A DNA stretch of 64,000 nt from an uncultured Dokdonia sp. (GTDB taxonomy: Bacteria; Bacteroidota; Bacteroidia; Flavobacteriales; Flavobacteriaceae). Below, piece after piece: positions 17,757 to 25,919 of the stretch. Below the pieces are notes generated by a model. The model did not search any database, was not told where the DNA came from, and worked only from the letters and a program-made list of their open reading frames with translations. Within the stretch, counting starts at the first letter, position 1. Each line of letters begins with the position of its first letter. Location of the stretch: NCBI GenBank assembly GCA_947503305.1, contig CANNDF010000001.1:682001-746000 (forward strand), given 5' to 3'. Both the position numbers and the translations under genes were made by a program.

Positions 17757-18017
17757 ATGAATATATCTGTAGAGCTTACCTTAACGCCATTACAAGATGA
17801 TTTTGAACCTCCTATTCAGGCGTTTATAAAACAATTAAGAGTTTCTGGCTATACCATTCTAGAAAACCCTCTAGCTACTCAAATTTATGGAGATTATGAT
17901 GGAATTATGTCGCTACTCACTCGAGAGATAAAAGAGAGCCTCACAACAGTAGAGCATGGATTAATTACTTTAAAAATCGTGAAGTCTGATCGTAGTCATT
18001 ATGAACCAAATTTTTGA
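17757..18017 (+). CDS. Thiamine-binding-protein-like (YkoF/DUF77, MTH1187 fold)
   Basis: 86 residues, no signal peptide: VELTLTPLQDDFEPPIQAFI, LRVSGYTILENPLATQIYGD and a late LITLKIVKSDRSHY. This is the pattern of the small ferredoxin-like thiamin-binding family. Its last 17 bases overlap the PnuC-family transporter start, which couples the two. With the PnuC-like carrier, the NadR-like kinase and the downstream TPP-riboswitch receptor it supports a vitamin B1 uptake role. Confidence 0.75.
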   Translation: MNISVELTLTPLQDDFEPPIQAFIKQLRVSGYTILENPLATQIYGDYDGIMSLLTREIKESLTTVEHGLITLKIVKSDRSHYEPNF

Positions 18018-18633
18018 TTTTTTTATAGATGCTTACAGAGCAACACCCACATGGATGATTGTTCTGGAAGGAATTGCTTTTGTCTTTGGAATTCTTAGTG
18101 TTATTTATGCTAAAAAAGCAAACATACTAGTGTACCCAACGGGGCTTATTGCTACGGTTATTACAGTATACTTACTATGGAAAGCAGGATATCTGGGAGA
18201 TATGATGATGAATTTTTATTACTCTGTTATGAGTATTTATGGCTGGTGGAATTGGTCTCGAAAAAAGAATGATAAACTAGTAGTCCCCATTTCTAGAACA
18301 AACACTAAAGAAAAACTCATAGGGATTGGTCTTTTTGTAGTTACAATGATGGTAACTTATATGGTATACCTTTGGGATGGAAGGACAATGGGAATTCCTA
18401 GTTATATAGACACATTTACGTCGGGCATTTTTTTTACAGCTATGTGGTACATGGCAACAAAAAAACTGGAAAATTGGACCTTATGGATTTTTGCAGATTT
18501 AATCACGGTACCTTTATATGCCTATAGAGGGTTAGGGATGTTATCGTTACAATATTTAATTTTTACAATCCTTGCCATTCAAGGATATCTCGCATGGAAG
18601 AAGCACTTAAACAAGAACCTAGCCGTTGCCTAA
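18001..18633 (+). CDS. PnuC-family vitamin transporter (probable thiamine carrier, PnuT type)
   Basis: 210 residues with about seven transmembrane segments. PnuC-family signatures are seen: VLEGIAFVFGILSVIYAKK, LVYPTGLIATVITVYLL, NFYYSVMSIYGWWNW and TSGIFFTAMWYMATKKLENW. The family moves nicotinamide riboside, riboflavin or thiamine by facilitated diffusion coupled to intracellular phosphorylation. Overlap with the thiamine-binding-like gene and the nearby TPP riboswitch favour thiamine, whereas the NadR-like kinase downstream would also suit nicotinamide riboside. The specificity is inference. Confidence 0.85.
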   Translation: MNQIFDFFIDAYRATPTWMIVLEGIAFVFGILSVIYAKKANILVYPTGLIATVITVYLLWKAGYLGDMMMNFYYSVMSIYGWWNWSRKKNDKLVVPISRTNTKEKLIGIGLFVVTMMVTYMVYLWDGRTMGIPSYIDTFTSGIFFTAMWYMATKKLENWTLWIFADLITVPLYAYRGLGMLSLQYLIFTILAIQGYLAWKKHLNKNLAVA

Positions 18634-19154
18634 AAGTCTGCCTTTTTGGACCAGAGAGTAGTGGAAAAAGTACGCTTTCGCAAAAGCTTTCTGAATATTA
18701 TAATGCTCCTTTTGTTCCAGAATATGCACGTGATTATTTGCAGAATCTATGGGAACAAGAACAAAAAATTTGCAGACCTATGGACTTACTCCCCATTGCA
18801 GCAGGACAAATATCACTAGAAAACTCGTTTGCCAAAACGACTAAAAACCTATTGATATGTGATACAGATTTACTCACTACAAAAGTCTATAGTGAGGCTT
18901 ATTATCATGGGTGGTCACCAGAATTACTTACAAAATATGCATTAAAAAACACCTACGATTTGTATCTTTTGACCTATATAGATACACCTTGGGAAGCAGA
19001 CGATTTAAGAGATCGTCCAGAACGAAGGCAAGAAATGTTTGATTATTTTAAAAAAGCACTTTTGGATACAGATCGACCATATATAGAATTAAAAGGATCT
19101 GTAGAAGAACGTATGAAACTAGCTACAAAAACCATAAACCTACTACTACATTGA
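18594..19154 (+). CDS. NadR-like AAA/P-loop kinase
   Basis: 186 residues. The Walker A motif FGPESSGKSTLSQKL is followed by FVPEYARDYLQ and LLICDTDLLTTKVYSEAYY, and later DDLRDRPERRQEMF. This is the ribosylnicotinamide-kinase half of NadR, without the NMN adenylyltransferase half or a DNA-binding domain. It overlaps the PnuC-family gene by 40 bases, so import and trapping by phosphorylation are probably coupled. The substrate may be nicotinamide riboside or thiamine. A palindrome variant (18674-18687) is read as LSQKL just after Walker A. Confidence 0.8.
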   Translation: MEEALKQEPSRCLKVCLFGPESSGKSTLSQKLSEYYNAPFVPEYARDYLQNLWEQEQKICRPMDLLPIAAGQISLENSFAKTTKNLLICDTDLLTTKVYSEAYYHGWSPELLTKYALKNTYDLYLLTYIDTPWEADDLRDRPERRQEMFDYFKKALLDTDRPYIELKGSVEERMKLATKTINLLLH

Positions 19155-20704
19155 ATTTTACCCAAAAAGATAAAGAACAGCTATTAGAAAAAGGGATCTC
19201 AGAAGACCAGGTACGTCACCAACTTGCAATTTTCAAACAAGGGATACCCTTTGTAGATATTAGAGAGCCTGCAACTATAGGCAATGGAATCTATGTGTAT
19301 AATAAAGAAGAACAAGCATCATTAATCGCCTATTTTGAGTCTCAAAGGGATCATTTAAGTCTTCTTAAGTTTACTCCATCTTCTGGAGCAGCAACACGTA
19401 TGTTCAAGTTTTTATTTGAATATTTAGAGAGCTATAATCCCGAAAAAGAAACCGTAAATGCCTATATAAATAGGAAAGATGCACAAGATTTACGTCTTTT
19501 CTTTGTAGGGATAGACAGCTTCCCTTTTTATAAAAAAATTAGAAAAAAGCTTAAGAAAGTATATGGTAAAAAGGACATGACCAACGTGAATATAAATAGG
19601 CTTAGGTTTGTCAAAATGATGCTAGAAAAAGAAGGATATAATTTTGGGGCTAAGCCTAAAGGCCTCTTCCCTTTTCATAAATATAAGGCTCATAACGCTT
19701 CTGCATTTGAAGAACATTTATTTGAAGCGGCACTATATGCTAAGACAAAAGACAAAGCCAGATTACATTTTACAATATCTAAAGAGCATTTTGATACCTT
19801 TAAATCTCAATTTGAAAAAACACAGCATAAAATAGAAGAAAAGACCCATACTACCTTTGATATTTCGTATTCATTTCAATCAACTACAACAGATACAATT
19901 GCTGTTACAAAAAACAATACGATTTTTAGAAAAGAGGATGGAAGTATGCTTTTTAGGCCAGGAGGGCATGGTGCTTTAATTACAAACTTAAATGAACAAG
20001 ATGCAGATATCATATTTATAAAAAATATAGACAATGTTGTTGTATTTAAGTATGAAGAAGTGGTTGCTCATCATAAAAAAGTATTGGCAGGAAAATTATT
20101 AAAACTCCAACAAGCCTCATTTGCATATCTTAAAAAAATAGATACAGAGACTATTACAGAGACTACAATTCTTGAGATTGTTCAATTTTTACAAAATGAA
20201 TTTAGTATAAAGCTGGCACAAGATTTTGAAAAATTCTCACAGAATTATCAAATCGAGTACTTAAGAGAGCAATTGGACAAGCCTATCAGAGTTTGTGGGA
20301 TGGTTGAAAATGAAGGAGAACCTGGAGGTGGACCTTTTTGGGTAAAACATGAAAGTGGGCGTATAAGTCTACAGATAGTAGAGAGTGTCCAGATAGATCC
20401 TGCAAATAAAAGACATCAAAAAATAGTACAACAGTCTACACATTTTAATCCTGTAGATATTGTATGTGGCGTAAAAAATTATAAAGGAGAAAAATACGAT
20501 CTTGAAAAATTTGTAGATACCAAAGCAAGTTTTATTGCATCAAAAACAATTGCTGGAAAAGCAATAAAAGCGCTAGAGCACCCAGGACTTTGGAATGGGG
20601 CAATGGCTTTTTGGAACACAGTATTTGTTGAGGTTCCATTAATTACATTTAACCCAGTAAAAACCGTAAATGACCTTTTAAAACCTGCTCATCAAGTGCA
20701 GTAA
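19151..20704 (+). CDS. DUF4301 family protein
   Basis: 517 residues, start TTG at 19151 overlapping the kinase stop. Family blocks: FKQGIPFVDIREPATIGNG, LKFTPSSGAATRMFKFLFEY (about 75-95), KPKGLFPFHKY, MLFRPGGHGALITNLNEQDA and CGMVENEGEPGGGPFWVK. The SGAATRMFK and GLFPFHKY segments recall sugar-nucleotidyltransferase-like folds, as reported for DUF4301. It is cytosolic, of unknown function, and probably co-transcribed with the vitamin-uptake genes. Confidence 0.85.
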   Translation: MNFTQKDKEQLLEKGISEDQVRHQLAIFKQGIPFVDIREPATIGNGIYVYNKEEQASLIAYFESQRDHLSLLKFTPSSGAATRMFKFLFEYLESYNPEKETVNAYINRKDAQDLRLFFVGIDSFPFYKKIRKKLKKVYGKKDMTNVNINRLRFVKMMLEKEGYNFGAKPKGLFPFHKYKAHNASAFEEHLFEAALYAKTKDKARLHFTISKEHFDTFKSQFEKTQHKIEEKTHTTFDISYSFQSTTTDTIAVTKNNTIFRKEDGSMLFRPGGHGALITNLNEQDADIIFIKNIDNVVVFKYEEVVAHHKKVLAGKLLKLQQASFAYLKKIDTETITETTILEIVQFLQNEFSIKLAQDFEKFSQNYQIEYLREQLDKPIRVCGMVENEGEPGGGPFWVKHESGRISLQIVESVQIDPANKRHQKIVQQSTHFNPVDIVCGVKNYKGEKYDLEKFVDTKASFIASKTIAGKAIKALEHPGLWNGAMAFWNTVFVEVPLITFNPVKTVNDLLKPAHQVQ

Positions 20705-20732
20705 ATAAGTTTATAAAACACCTACCTCTTTA

Positions 20733-21137
20733 ATGTTTGATAAGGCACTTCTTATATCAGAGCTTCATTTTAAGGCAACCAGGAGTAGTGGCCCTGGAGG
20801 GCAACACGTTAATAAAACGAGTACACGTGTAGAATTGCTATGGTCACTAGATGACTCAAAAGTGTTTTCTGAAGAAGAAAAATTACGCATTCGCAAAAAG
20901 CTAGCCCATAGACTTACAAAAGAAAATAAACTACAGCTGGCTTCTAGTCAAACCCGTAGCCAAGTAAAAAATAAAGAAGATGTTATTTGTCGATTTTTTG
21001 CTTTATTAGAAGTTGCTATTCAAGTGCCTAAAATCAGGAAAAAACGCCGAATCTCACGTGCATCCCATTTAAAACGTTTGCAATCTAAAAAGGTACAGTC
21101 TCAAAAAAAGGCAAATAGAAAAAAACCAGAAAGCTAA
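20733..21137 (+). CDS. arfB: Alternative ribosome-rescue factor ArfB (peptidyl-tRNA hydrolase)
   Basis: 134 residues. The catalytic GGQ (22-24) lies in RSSGPGGQHVNKTSTRVEL, and the C-terminus is a lysine/arginine-rich tail (KIRKKRRISRASHLKRLQSK) that enters the mRNA tunnel of stalled ribosomes. The length and absence of a codon-recognition domain separate it from RF1/RF2. It hydrolyses peptidyl-tRNA on non-stop complexes. It lies 28 bases downstream of DUF4301. Confidence 0.93.
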   Translation: MFDKALLISELHFKATRSSGPGGQHVNKTSTRVELLWSLDDSKVFSEEEKLRIRKKLAHRLTKENKLQLASSQTRSQVKNKEDVICRFFALLEVAIQVPKIRKKRRISRASHLKRLQSKKVQSQKKANRKKPES

Positions 21138-21232
21138 TTGTCTATACGATAATACGTCAATAAAGTATAATAAGGGTTTTATGACTTATTATTTTTTTGA
21201 AATATCATTGCATATAACTCGTATCTCCTATG

Positions 21233-21240
21233 TATCTTTG
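21233..21240 (+). promoter_or_regulatory. Promoter -7 box upstream of the TPP riboswitch
   Basis: TATCTTTG matches TAnnTTTG; ATTG at 21207-21210 can act as the -33 element with a 22-base spacer. The expected transcript start is just before the riboswitch P1 stem. Confidence 0.6.
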
Positions 21241-21243
21241 TAC

Positions 21244-21381
21244 CCTCTCTAAAGGGGGTGCTTCTAGATATGAGATTGAAATAGTGATTAATAATTAAAA
21301 AATAATTACTCTTAAAATCAAGAATTTCGAGGCTGAGATTATACCCATTGAACCTAGAACAGATAATGCTGTTTAGGGACG
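21244..21381 (+). promoter_or_regulatory. TPP riboswitch (THI element)
   Basis: The conserved thi-box blocks appear in order: AAAGGGGGTGC, GGCTGAGAT, ACCCATTGAACCTAG, ACAGATAATGCTG and AGGGA. P1 pairs TCTCTAAA (21246-21253) with TTTAGGGA (21372-21379, one G-T pair). A long AT-rich insertion occupies the P3 arm. Downstream, TCCTAAGAGGA and CTATAC/GTATAG hairpins between 21455 and 21510 could form the expression platform. It is about 190 bases before the TonB-dependent receptor start. Confidence 0.93.
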
Positions 21382-21570
21382 ACCAAGAGTAAATAAATGT
21401 ATGAGAACGTTATATATAATACGGTTCTTTTACGATACCTTGTGTCGGTGAGATACTTCTCCTAAGAGGAGTTACTCTTCAATTTTCTATACTTTTTTGT
21501 ATAGGGGTATTACTATAAAACTATTCTGAATAATTACTCCTTTTTATTCGTAACTTAAAACCAATTACGG

Positions 21571-23748
21571 ATGAAAAAGATCCTTTTTAGTGTATTTGTA
21601 TTCATAGTAACACAAACATTTGCACAGCAACAAACCCCTATAGACACTACTAGTGTAGAAAAATTAGACGAAGTTCTTGTACGTTCAGTAAGAGTTGCTG
21701 CAGATTCTCCTATTACCCATTCAAATTTAGATAAAGAAAAATTAGCTGAGCGTAACTTAGGGCAAGATATTGCAACACAACTTAATTTCCTTCCTGGTGT
21801 AGTTACCACCTCAGATGCAGGAGCAGGGATAGGATATACAGGATTTCGAGTTCGAGGGACAGGAAATCAAGGAATTAATGTTACAATCAATGGAATTCCA
21901 TATAATGATGCAGAGAGTCTCACGACATTTTTTGTAAACCTTCAGGACTTTACATCATCTATAGAAAGTTTACAACTTCAAAGAGGTGTAGGATCTTCTA
22001 CAAATGGTCCAGGCGCATTTGGCGCAAGTTTAAATATCCTTACCGATGCAATTACTGATGAAGCCTATGGAGAAATCTCAAACTCCTTTGGATCTTTTAA
22101 TACCCGTAGACATAATGTAAAATTTAGTACAGGTTTACTCAACAATCATATCGAATTTTCAGGGCGATTATCTCAAATAAAATCAGATGGATATATAGAT
22201 CGCGCATCCTCAGATTTAAAATCATATTTCCTTCAGGCAGCATATAAGGATGAAAATACACTTATAAAAGCCATTCATTTTGCAGGATCTGAAGTAACGT
22301 ATCAATCTTGGTTTGGAGTAGAAGAAGAGGTTGCAGAAAATGATCCTACATTCAACCCCGCTGGACAGTTTACTGATGAGGAGGGTAATATCCGTTTTCA
22401 TGATAATCAAGTAGATGATTATAAACAGGATCACTATCAGTTACATTGGAACCAAAAATACAATAACAATTGGAGTACAAATCTTAGTTTAAATTATACC
22501 TATGGGCGAGGTTTTTTTGAAGAATATAAAGAAGATGAGGATTTTAGTTTTTATGATTTTACACCTATAGTTATAGGCGATGAGACAATAACAACAACAG
22601 ACCTTATCCGTCGTAGATGGTTAGACAATGACTTTTATGTAGTAAATGCTACTGTAAATTATAAAGACAATAGCCTAGATGTTATCTCAGGAATCTATGC
22701 TAGTCATTATGAAGGAGATCATTTTGGAGAAGTGATTTGGGCACGATTTGCAAGTGACTCAGAAATAAGAGATAGATATTATGACGGAGATGGTAAAAAA
22801 AGTGAATTTTCAGCATTTGCAAAAGCTACTTATAGAATCAACTCGCAATGGAGTATTTATGGAGACCTTCAAGGTAGGTTTATAGATTATTCTACATCAG
22901 GTATTAATTCGGATCGCCTTGAGTTTATTATTGATGAAACATATAGTTTTTTTAATCCCAAAGCAGGAGTAACGTATAAACTTAATGATACAAATCAATT
23001 CTATGCCTCATATGCACGTGCAAATCGTGAACCTAACCGGACAGATTTTGAAAACGGAACTCCTAAACCAGAACGTCTTAATGATTTTGAATTAGGATGG
23101 AGGCATAATACATCTAAGATCAATCTTAATGTAAATGCCTATTATATGGGCTTTAGAGATCAGTTAGTTCTTACAGGAGCACTAGATGATGTAGGAGCAC
23201 CTATACGTGCAAATAGTGGCGAAAGCTATAGAGCAGGTATTGAGGTAGATGCTGCCATTAAGATAAGCGAAAAATTTACAGTAGCTCCAAATATTGCATT
23301 GAGTTCTAATAAAAATCGAGACTTCTTTTTTCAGAGAGATGGAGTTTTAACAAATCTTGGAAATACAAATATTTCCTTCTCTCCAGAAGTAGTAGCAGGA
23401 AATACAATACAATACAGACCTATAAAAGGATTAAGAATTGGGTTTTTATCAAAGTTTGTAGGAGAACAATACTTAGGAAATATTGATAGCGAAACCTCTA
23501 AGCTGGATAGCTATTTTACAAGTGATTTAAACATATCATATGAGCTGAAGAATATTTCCGTTTTTAAGTCTATTGTTTTTAACGCACTCGTCAATAATGT
23601 TTTTGATGAACGCTTTATTTCTAATGGCTTTTTCTTCACGTTTGATGATGATTTTAGTGTGCCAGGAGAAGTAACTACTGTAGAAGGAGCTGGATTTTAT
23701 CCACAGGCGGGGACCAACTTTTTAGTAGGAGTAACAGCAAGATTTTAA
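21571..23748 (+). CDS. TonB-dependent receptor, probable thiamine/TPP uptake
   Basis: 725 residues. Signal peptide 1-18 (...TFAQ); plug domain about 40-165 with TQLNFLPGVVTTSDAGAG, GFRVRGTGNQGINVTINGIP and ESLQLQRGVGSSTNGPGAFG; then a 22-strand barrel ending in the aromatic terminus GVTARF. There is no N-terminal carboxypeptidase-like domain, so it is not SusC-type. The TPP riboswitch directly upstream makes vitamin B1 or its phosphates the probable ligand, taken up with energy from TonB-ExbBD. A terminator follows. Confidence 0.92.
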   Translation: MKKILFSVFVFIVTQTFAQQQTPIDTTSVEKLDEVLVRSVRVAADSPITHSNLDKEKLAERNLGQDIATQLNFLPGVVTTSDAGAGIGYTGFRVRGTGNQGINVTINGIPYNDAESLTTFFVNLQDFTSSIESLQLQRGVGSSTNGPGAFGASLNILTDAITDEAYGEISNSFGSFNTRRHNVKFSTGLLNNHIEFSGRLSQIKSDGYIDRASSDLKSYFLQAAYKDENTLIKAIHFAGSEVTYQSWFGVEEEVAENDPTFNPAGQFTDEEGNIRFHDNQVDDYKQDHYQLHWNQKYNNNWSTNLSLNYTYGRGFFEEYKEDEDFSFYDFTPIVIGDETITTTDLIRRRWLDNDFYVVNATVNYKDNSLDVISGIYASHYEGDHFGEVIWARFASDSEIRDRYYDGDGKKSEFSAFAKATYRINSQWSIYGDLQGRFIDYSTSGINSDRLEFIIDETYSFFNPKAGVTYKLNDTNQFYASYARANREPNRTDFENGTPKPERLNDFELGWRHNTSKINLNVNAYYMGFRDQLVLTGALDDVGAPIRANSGESYRAGIEVDAAIKISEKFTVAPNIALSSNKNRDFFFQRDGVLTNLGNTNISFSPEVVAGNTIQYRPIKGLRIGFLSKFVGEQYLGNIDSETSKLDSYFTSDLNISYELKNISVFKSIVFNALVNNVFDERFISNGFFFTFDDDFSVPGEVTTVEGAGFYPQAGTNFLVGVTARF

Positions 23749-23797
23749 TGCATAGATATTTGTATAAGTTGGGGGACTTATAGATAGTATCTTAATT

Positions 23798-23827
23798 AAG
23801 GCCATTCTTTTAAGAATGGCCTTTTTA
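23798..23827. terminator. Terminator after the TonB-dependent receptor
   Basis: AAGGCCATTCTT and AAGAATGGCC form a perfect hairpin followed by TTTTTATT. It is about 50 bases past the receptor stop and also lies behind the convergent minus-strand lipoprotein gene. Confidence 0.85.
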
Positions 23828-23846
23828 TTATAAAAATAAAATTTAT

Positions 23847-24269
23847 CTAATTAGAAACAGTAATCGTACCCCCACTTGTATCTACACGATACGGAAGCAT
23901 AGCAAAGTCAAGTACTTCTCCAGACGATTGCCCCGTAAAAAGATTATAGATATTGGCATCTTCACACTGACATTGTGCCTCAATACCACCAACCTCAACC
24001 ATTGTAGAACATTCATTAGGAGTATGGTTAGGATCTGTAGCTTCCCAAGCAAGAATACCACTTCCGGTATTAATCACAAAAAAACCACGTATCCCACCAT
24101 TATTAACATAAATAGCATCACCTGGAAATTCGAGATCCAACATATTTATAGTACTTAATTGAACACTAAAATTTGTATCAAAAAGGAAAGGATTGTTGGA
24201 ATTGCCATTATCGTCTGAGGAACATCCTAAAAGACATAAAGAAAACGTAAGAATAAGAAATAAACGCAT
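23847..24269 (-). CDS. Lipoprotein with a Rieske-like fold and altered ligands
   Basis: 140 residues. Lipobox LCLLGC (Cys 16) followed by SSDDNGNSNN. The remainder has Rieske-like spacing, GGIRGFFVINTGSGILAWEA, then NECSTMVEVGGIEAQCQCED and LFTGQSSGEVL ... LPYRV. A true Rieske centre needs two CxH-type ligand pairs; here the first pair reads CST and the second CQCED, so a standard 2Fe-2S site is unlikely. It is probably an outer-membrane or periplasmic lipoprotein of unknown role. Confidence 0.65.
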   Translation of the reverse strand: MRLFLILTFSLCLLGCSSDDNGNSNNPFLFDTNFSVQLSTINMLDLEFPGDAIYVNNGGIRGFFVINTGSGILAWEATDPNHTPNECSTMVEVGGIEAQCQCEDANIYNLFTGQSSGEVLDFAMLPYRVDTSGGTITVSN

Positions 24270-24303
24270 ATATAATAATTAAGATTTTGAGTAATGTCTG
24301 TCC

Positions 24304-24317
24304 GCTTTCGCGAAAGC
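24304..24317. repeat. GCTTTCGCGAAAGC palindrome, intergenic copy
   Basis: Perfect copy in the divergent region between the Rieske-like lipoprotein and greA, where it could overlap promoters of either. Confidence 0.85.
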
Positions 24318-24463
24318 AAACGCACACTATATAATACCGTGCAATTTACTACAAAACGAAGGACTGATTGATATATTTTGTATATTCGTAAGACAAATCC
24401 CGTGCAAATGGGATTTTTTGTGTTTAATAAGCTAGTAGAGCGAGATAATTAATATATGTAGCC

Positions 24464-24940
24464 ATGAGTAAAGTAAACTACTACACAGCCGAAGGGTTAA
24501 AAAAGCTAAAGGATGAGTTGGATCAATTACGAGATATTGAGCGACCTAAAGCTTCACAAGCCATTGCAGAAGCTAGAGATAAAGGAGATTTAAGTGAAAA
24601 TGCAGAATATGATGCCGCAAAGGAGGCCCAAGGAATGCTGGAAATGCGTATTTCTAAAATGGAAGAACTAGTGTCTAATGCACGTATCATAGACGAGTCA
24701 CAACTAGATACCAGCAAGGTATTGGTACATTCTACAGTAAAGATAAAAAACCAAGTTAACGGTATGGAAATGAGTTACAAATTGGTAGCTCAAAATGAAG
24801 CCGATGTAAAAACGGGTAAAATATCTGTAGATTCTCCTATAGGGAAGGGGCTTCTAGGAAAAAAAGTAGGAGAAATTGCAGAAATTCAAGTACCTAGCGG
24901 TATTATGAAATTTGATATTATAGAAATTTCAAGAGATTAA
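24464..24940 (+). CDS. greA: Transcription elongation factor GreA
   Basis: 158 residues. It rescues backtracked RNA polymerase by stimulating transcript cleavage. The N-terminal coiled coil ends in the acidic tip GDLSENAEYDAAKEAQG (about 42-58), followed by the C-terminal FKBP-like domain with SPIGKGLLGKKVGEIAEI. The length is standard. A HIT-family gene follows after four bases. Confidence 0.97.
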   Translation: MSKVNYYTAEGLKKLKDELDQLRDIERPKASQAIAEARDKGDLSENAEYDAAKEAQGMLEMRISKMEELVSNARIIDESQLDTSKVLVHSTVKIKNQVNGMEMSYKLVAQNEADVKTGKISVDSPIGKGLLGKKVGEIAEIQVPSGIMKFDIIEISRD

Positions 24941-24944
24941 AACC

Positions 24945-25334
24945 ATGCCTAGTATTTTTACAAAAATTATCAATCGTGAGATTCCAGGATATATAGTCCA
25001 TGAAGATAATCGTCATATTGCAATATTAGATATAAATCCCAATTCTAAAGGACATACGCTGTGTATTCCTAAAAAAGAAGTTAACCGAATTTTTGAGCTT
25101 CCCGAAGAAGAATATTTGGCATTAATGGCTTTTTCTCGTAAAGTAGCTATAGCCCTTGAGAAAGTTGTCTCTTGTGAACGAATTGGAGTTTCTGTGATAG
25201 GATTAGAAGTCCCTCATGTGCATGTACATCTGATACCACTTCAAAATATGGAAGATGCGCGATTTATAAAAAAAGAAACACTAAGTGAAGATGAATTCTC
25301 GGGTTTAATTGAAGCAATTAAAGAACATCTATAA
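24945..25334 (+). CDS. HIT-family nucleotide-binding hydrolase
   Basis: 129 residues. The histidine triad HVHVHLIP lies at 91-98, with the upstream IINREIPGYIVHED and GHTLCIPKKEV blocks. The family hydrolyses nucleoside phosphoramidates or dinucleoside polyphosphates. It is co-transcribed with greA and converges on the Nudix gene, whose 3' end overlaps it by six bases. Confidence 0.93.
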   Translation: MPSIFTKIINREIPGYIVHEDNRHIAILDINPNSKGHTLCIPKKEVNRIFELPEEEYLALMAFSRKVAIALEKVVSCERIGVSVIGLEVPHVHVHLIPLQNMEDARFIKKETLSEDEFSGLIEAIKEHL

Positions 25335-25919
25335 ACTAGAAGATAAGATGTTATGTAATTGTAAGTATTGTAGTAAAATTACGGTTTTTGCATCTTTTAT
25401 TTCTCCATTTGCAATTGCTTCCATAGCTTCATAAAATGAATATTCACGTACGATAATATCTTCACTTTCGGTGGCTACACCCCCCCCTTCACTAACCTTA
25501 TCTTTTGGTGCATATGCTGCGATAAATAGATGTAAGATTTCAGTAACAGAACCAGGAGACATGTACAATTCCATGACTTTTTTTACTTCAGATATTTGAT
25601 ATCCAGTCTCTTCTTCTATTTCTTTTTTTATAGCAGTTTCAGGATCATCATCATCCAGAAGTCCAGCACATACTTCAACAAGCATTCCCTTCGGATTCCC
25701 ATTAAAATAGGTAGGGATACGGAGTTGTTCTGTGAGTAAAACGGTTCCTTTTTCTATATTATAAAGTACAACAGCAGCACCATTACCTCGATCATAAACT
25801 TCTCGTATTTGGGATTCCCAGTGCCCTTTTGAATTTTGATAATCATACGTGACTTTATGTAATGTCGCCCAGTTATCAGAAAGTAATTTTTTTTGGATGT
25901 TTTTTATTCGATCAGACAT
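25329..25919 (-). CDS. Nudix hydrolase, ADP-ribose/GDP-mannose pyrophosphatase type
   Basis: 196 residues. The Nudix box runs from AGLLDDDDPETAIKKEIEEE to TGY (about 84-106). The first glycine is Ala and one Glu is Asp, as is common in the ADP-ribose pyrophosphatase/NudK group, while the catalytic EEETG remains. MYYMSPGSVTEILHLFIA-type residues follow (MSPGSVTE seen). It cleaves nucleoside diphosphate sugars. The gene begins directly after the histidine kinase stop, so the two form an operon. Confidence 0.9.
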   Translation of the reverse strand: MSDRIKNIQKKLLSDNWATLHKVTYDYQNSKGHWESQIREVYDRGNGAAVVLYNIEKGTVLLTEQLRIPTYFNGNPKGMLVEVCAGLLDDDDPETAIKKEIEEETGYQISEVKKVMELYMSPGSVTEILHLFIAAYAPKDKVSEGGGVATESEDIIVREYSFYEAMEAIANGEIKDAKTVILLQYLQLHNILSSSL

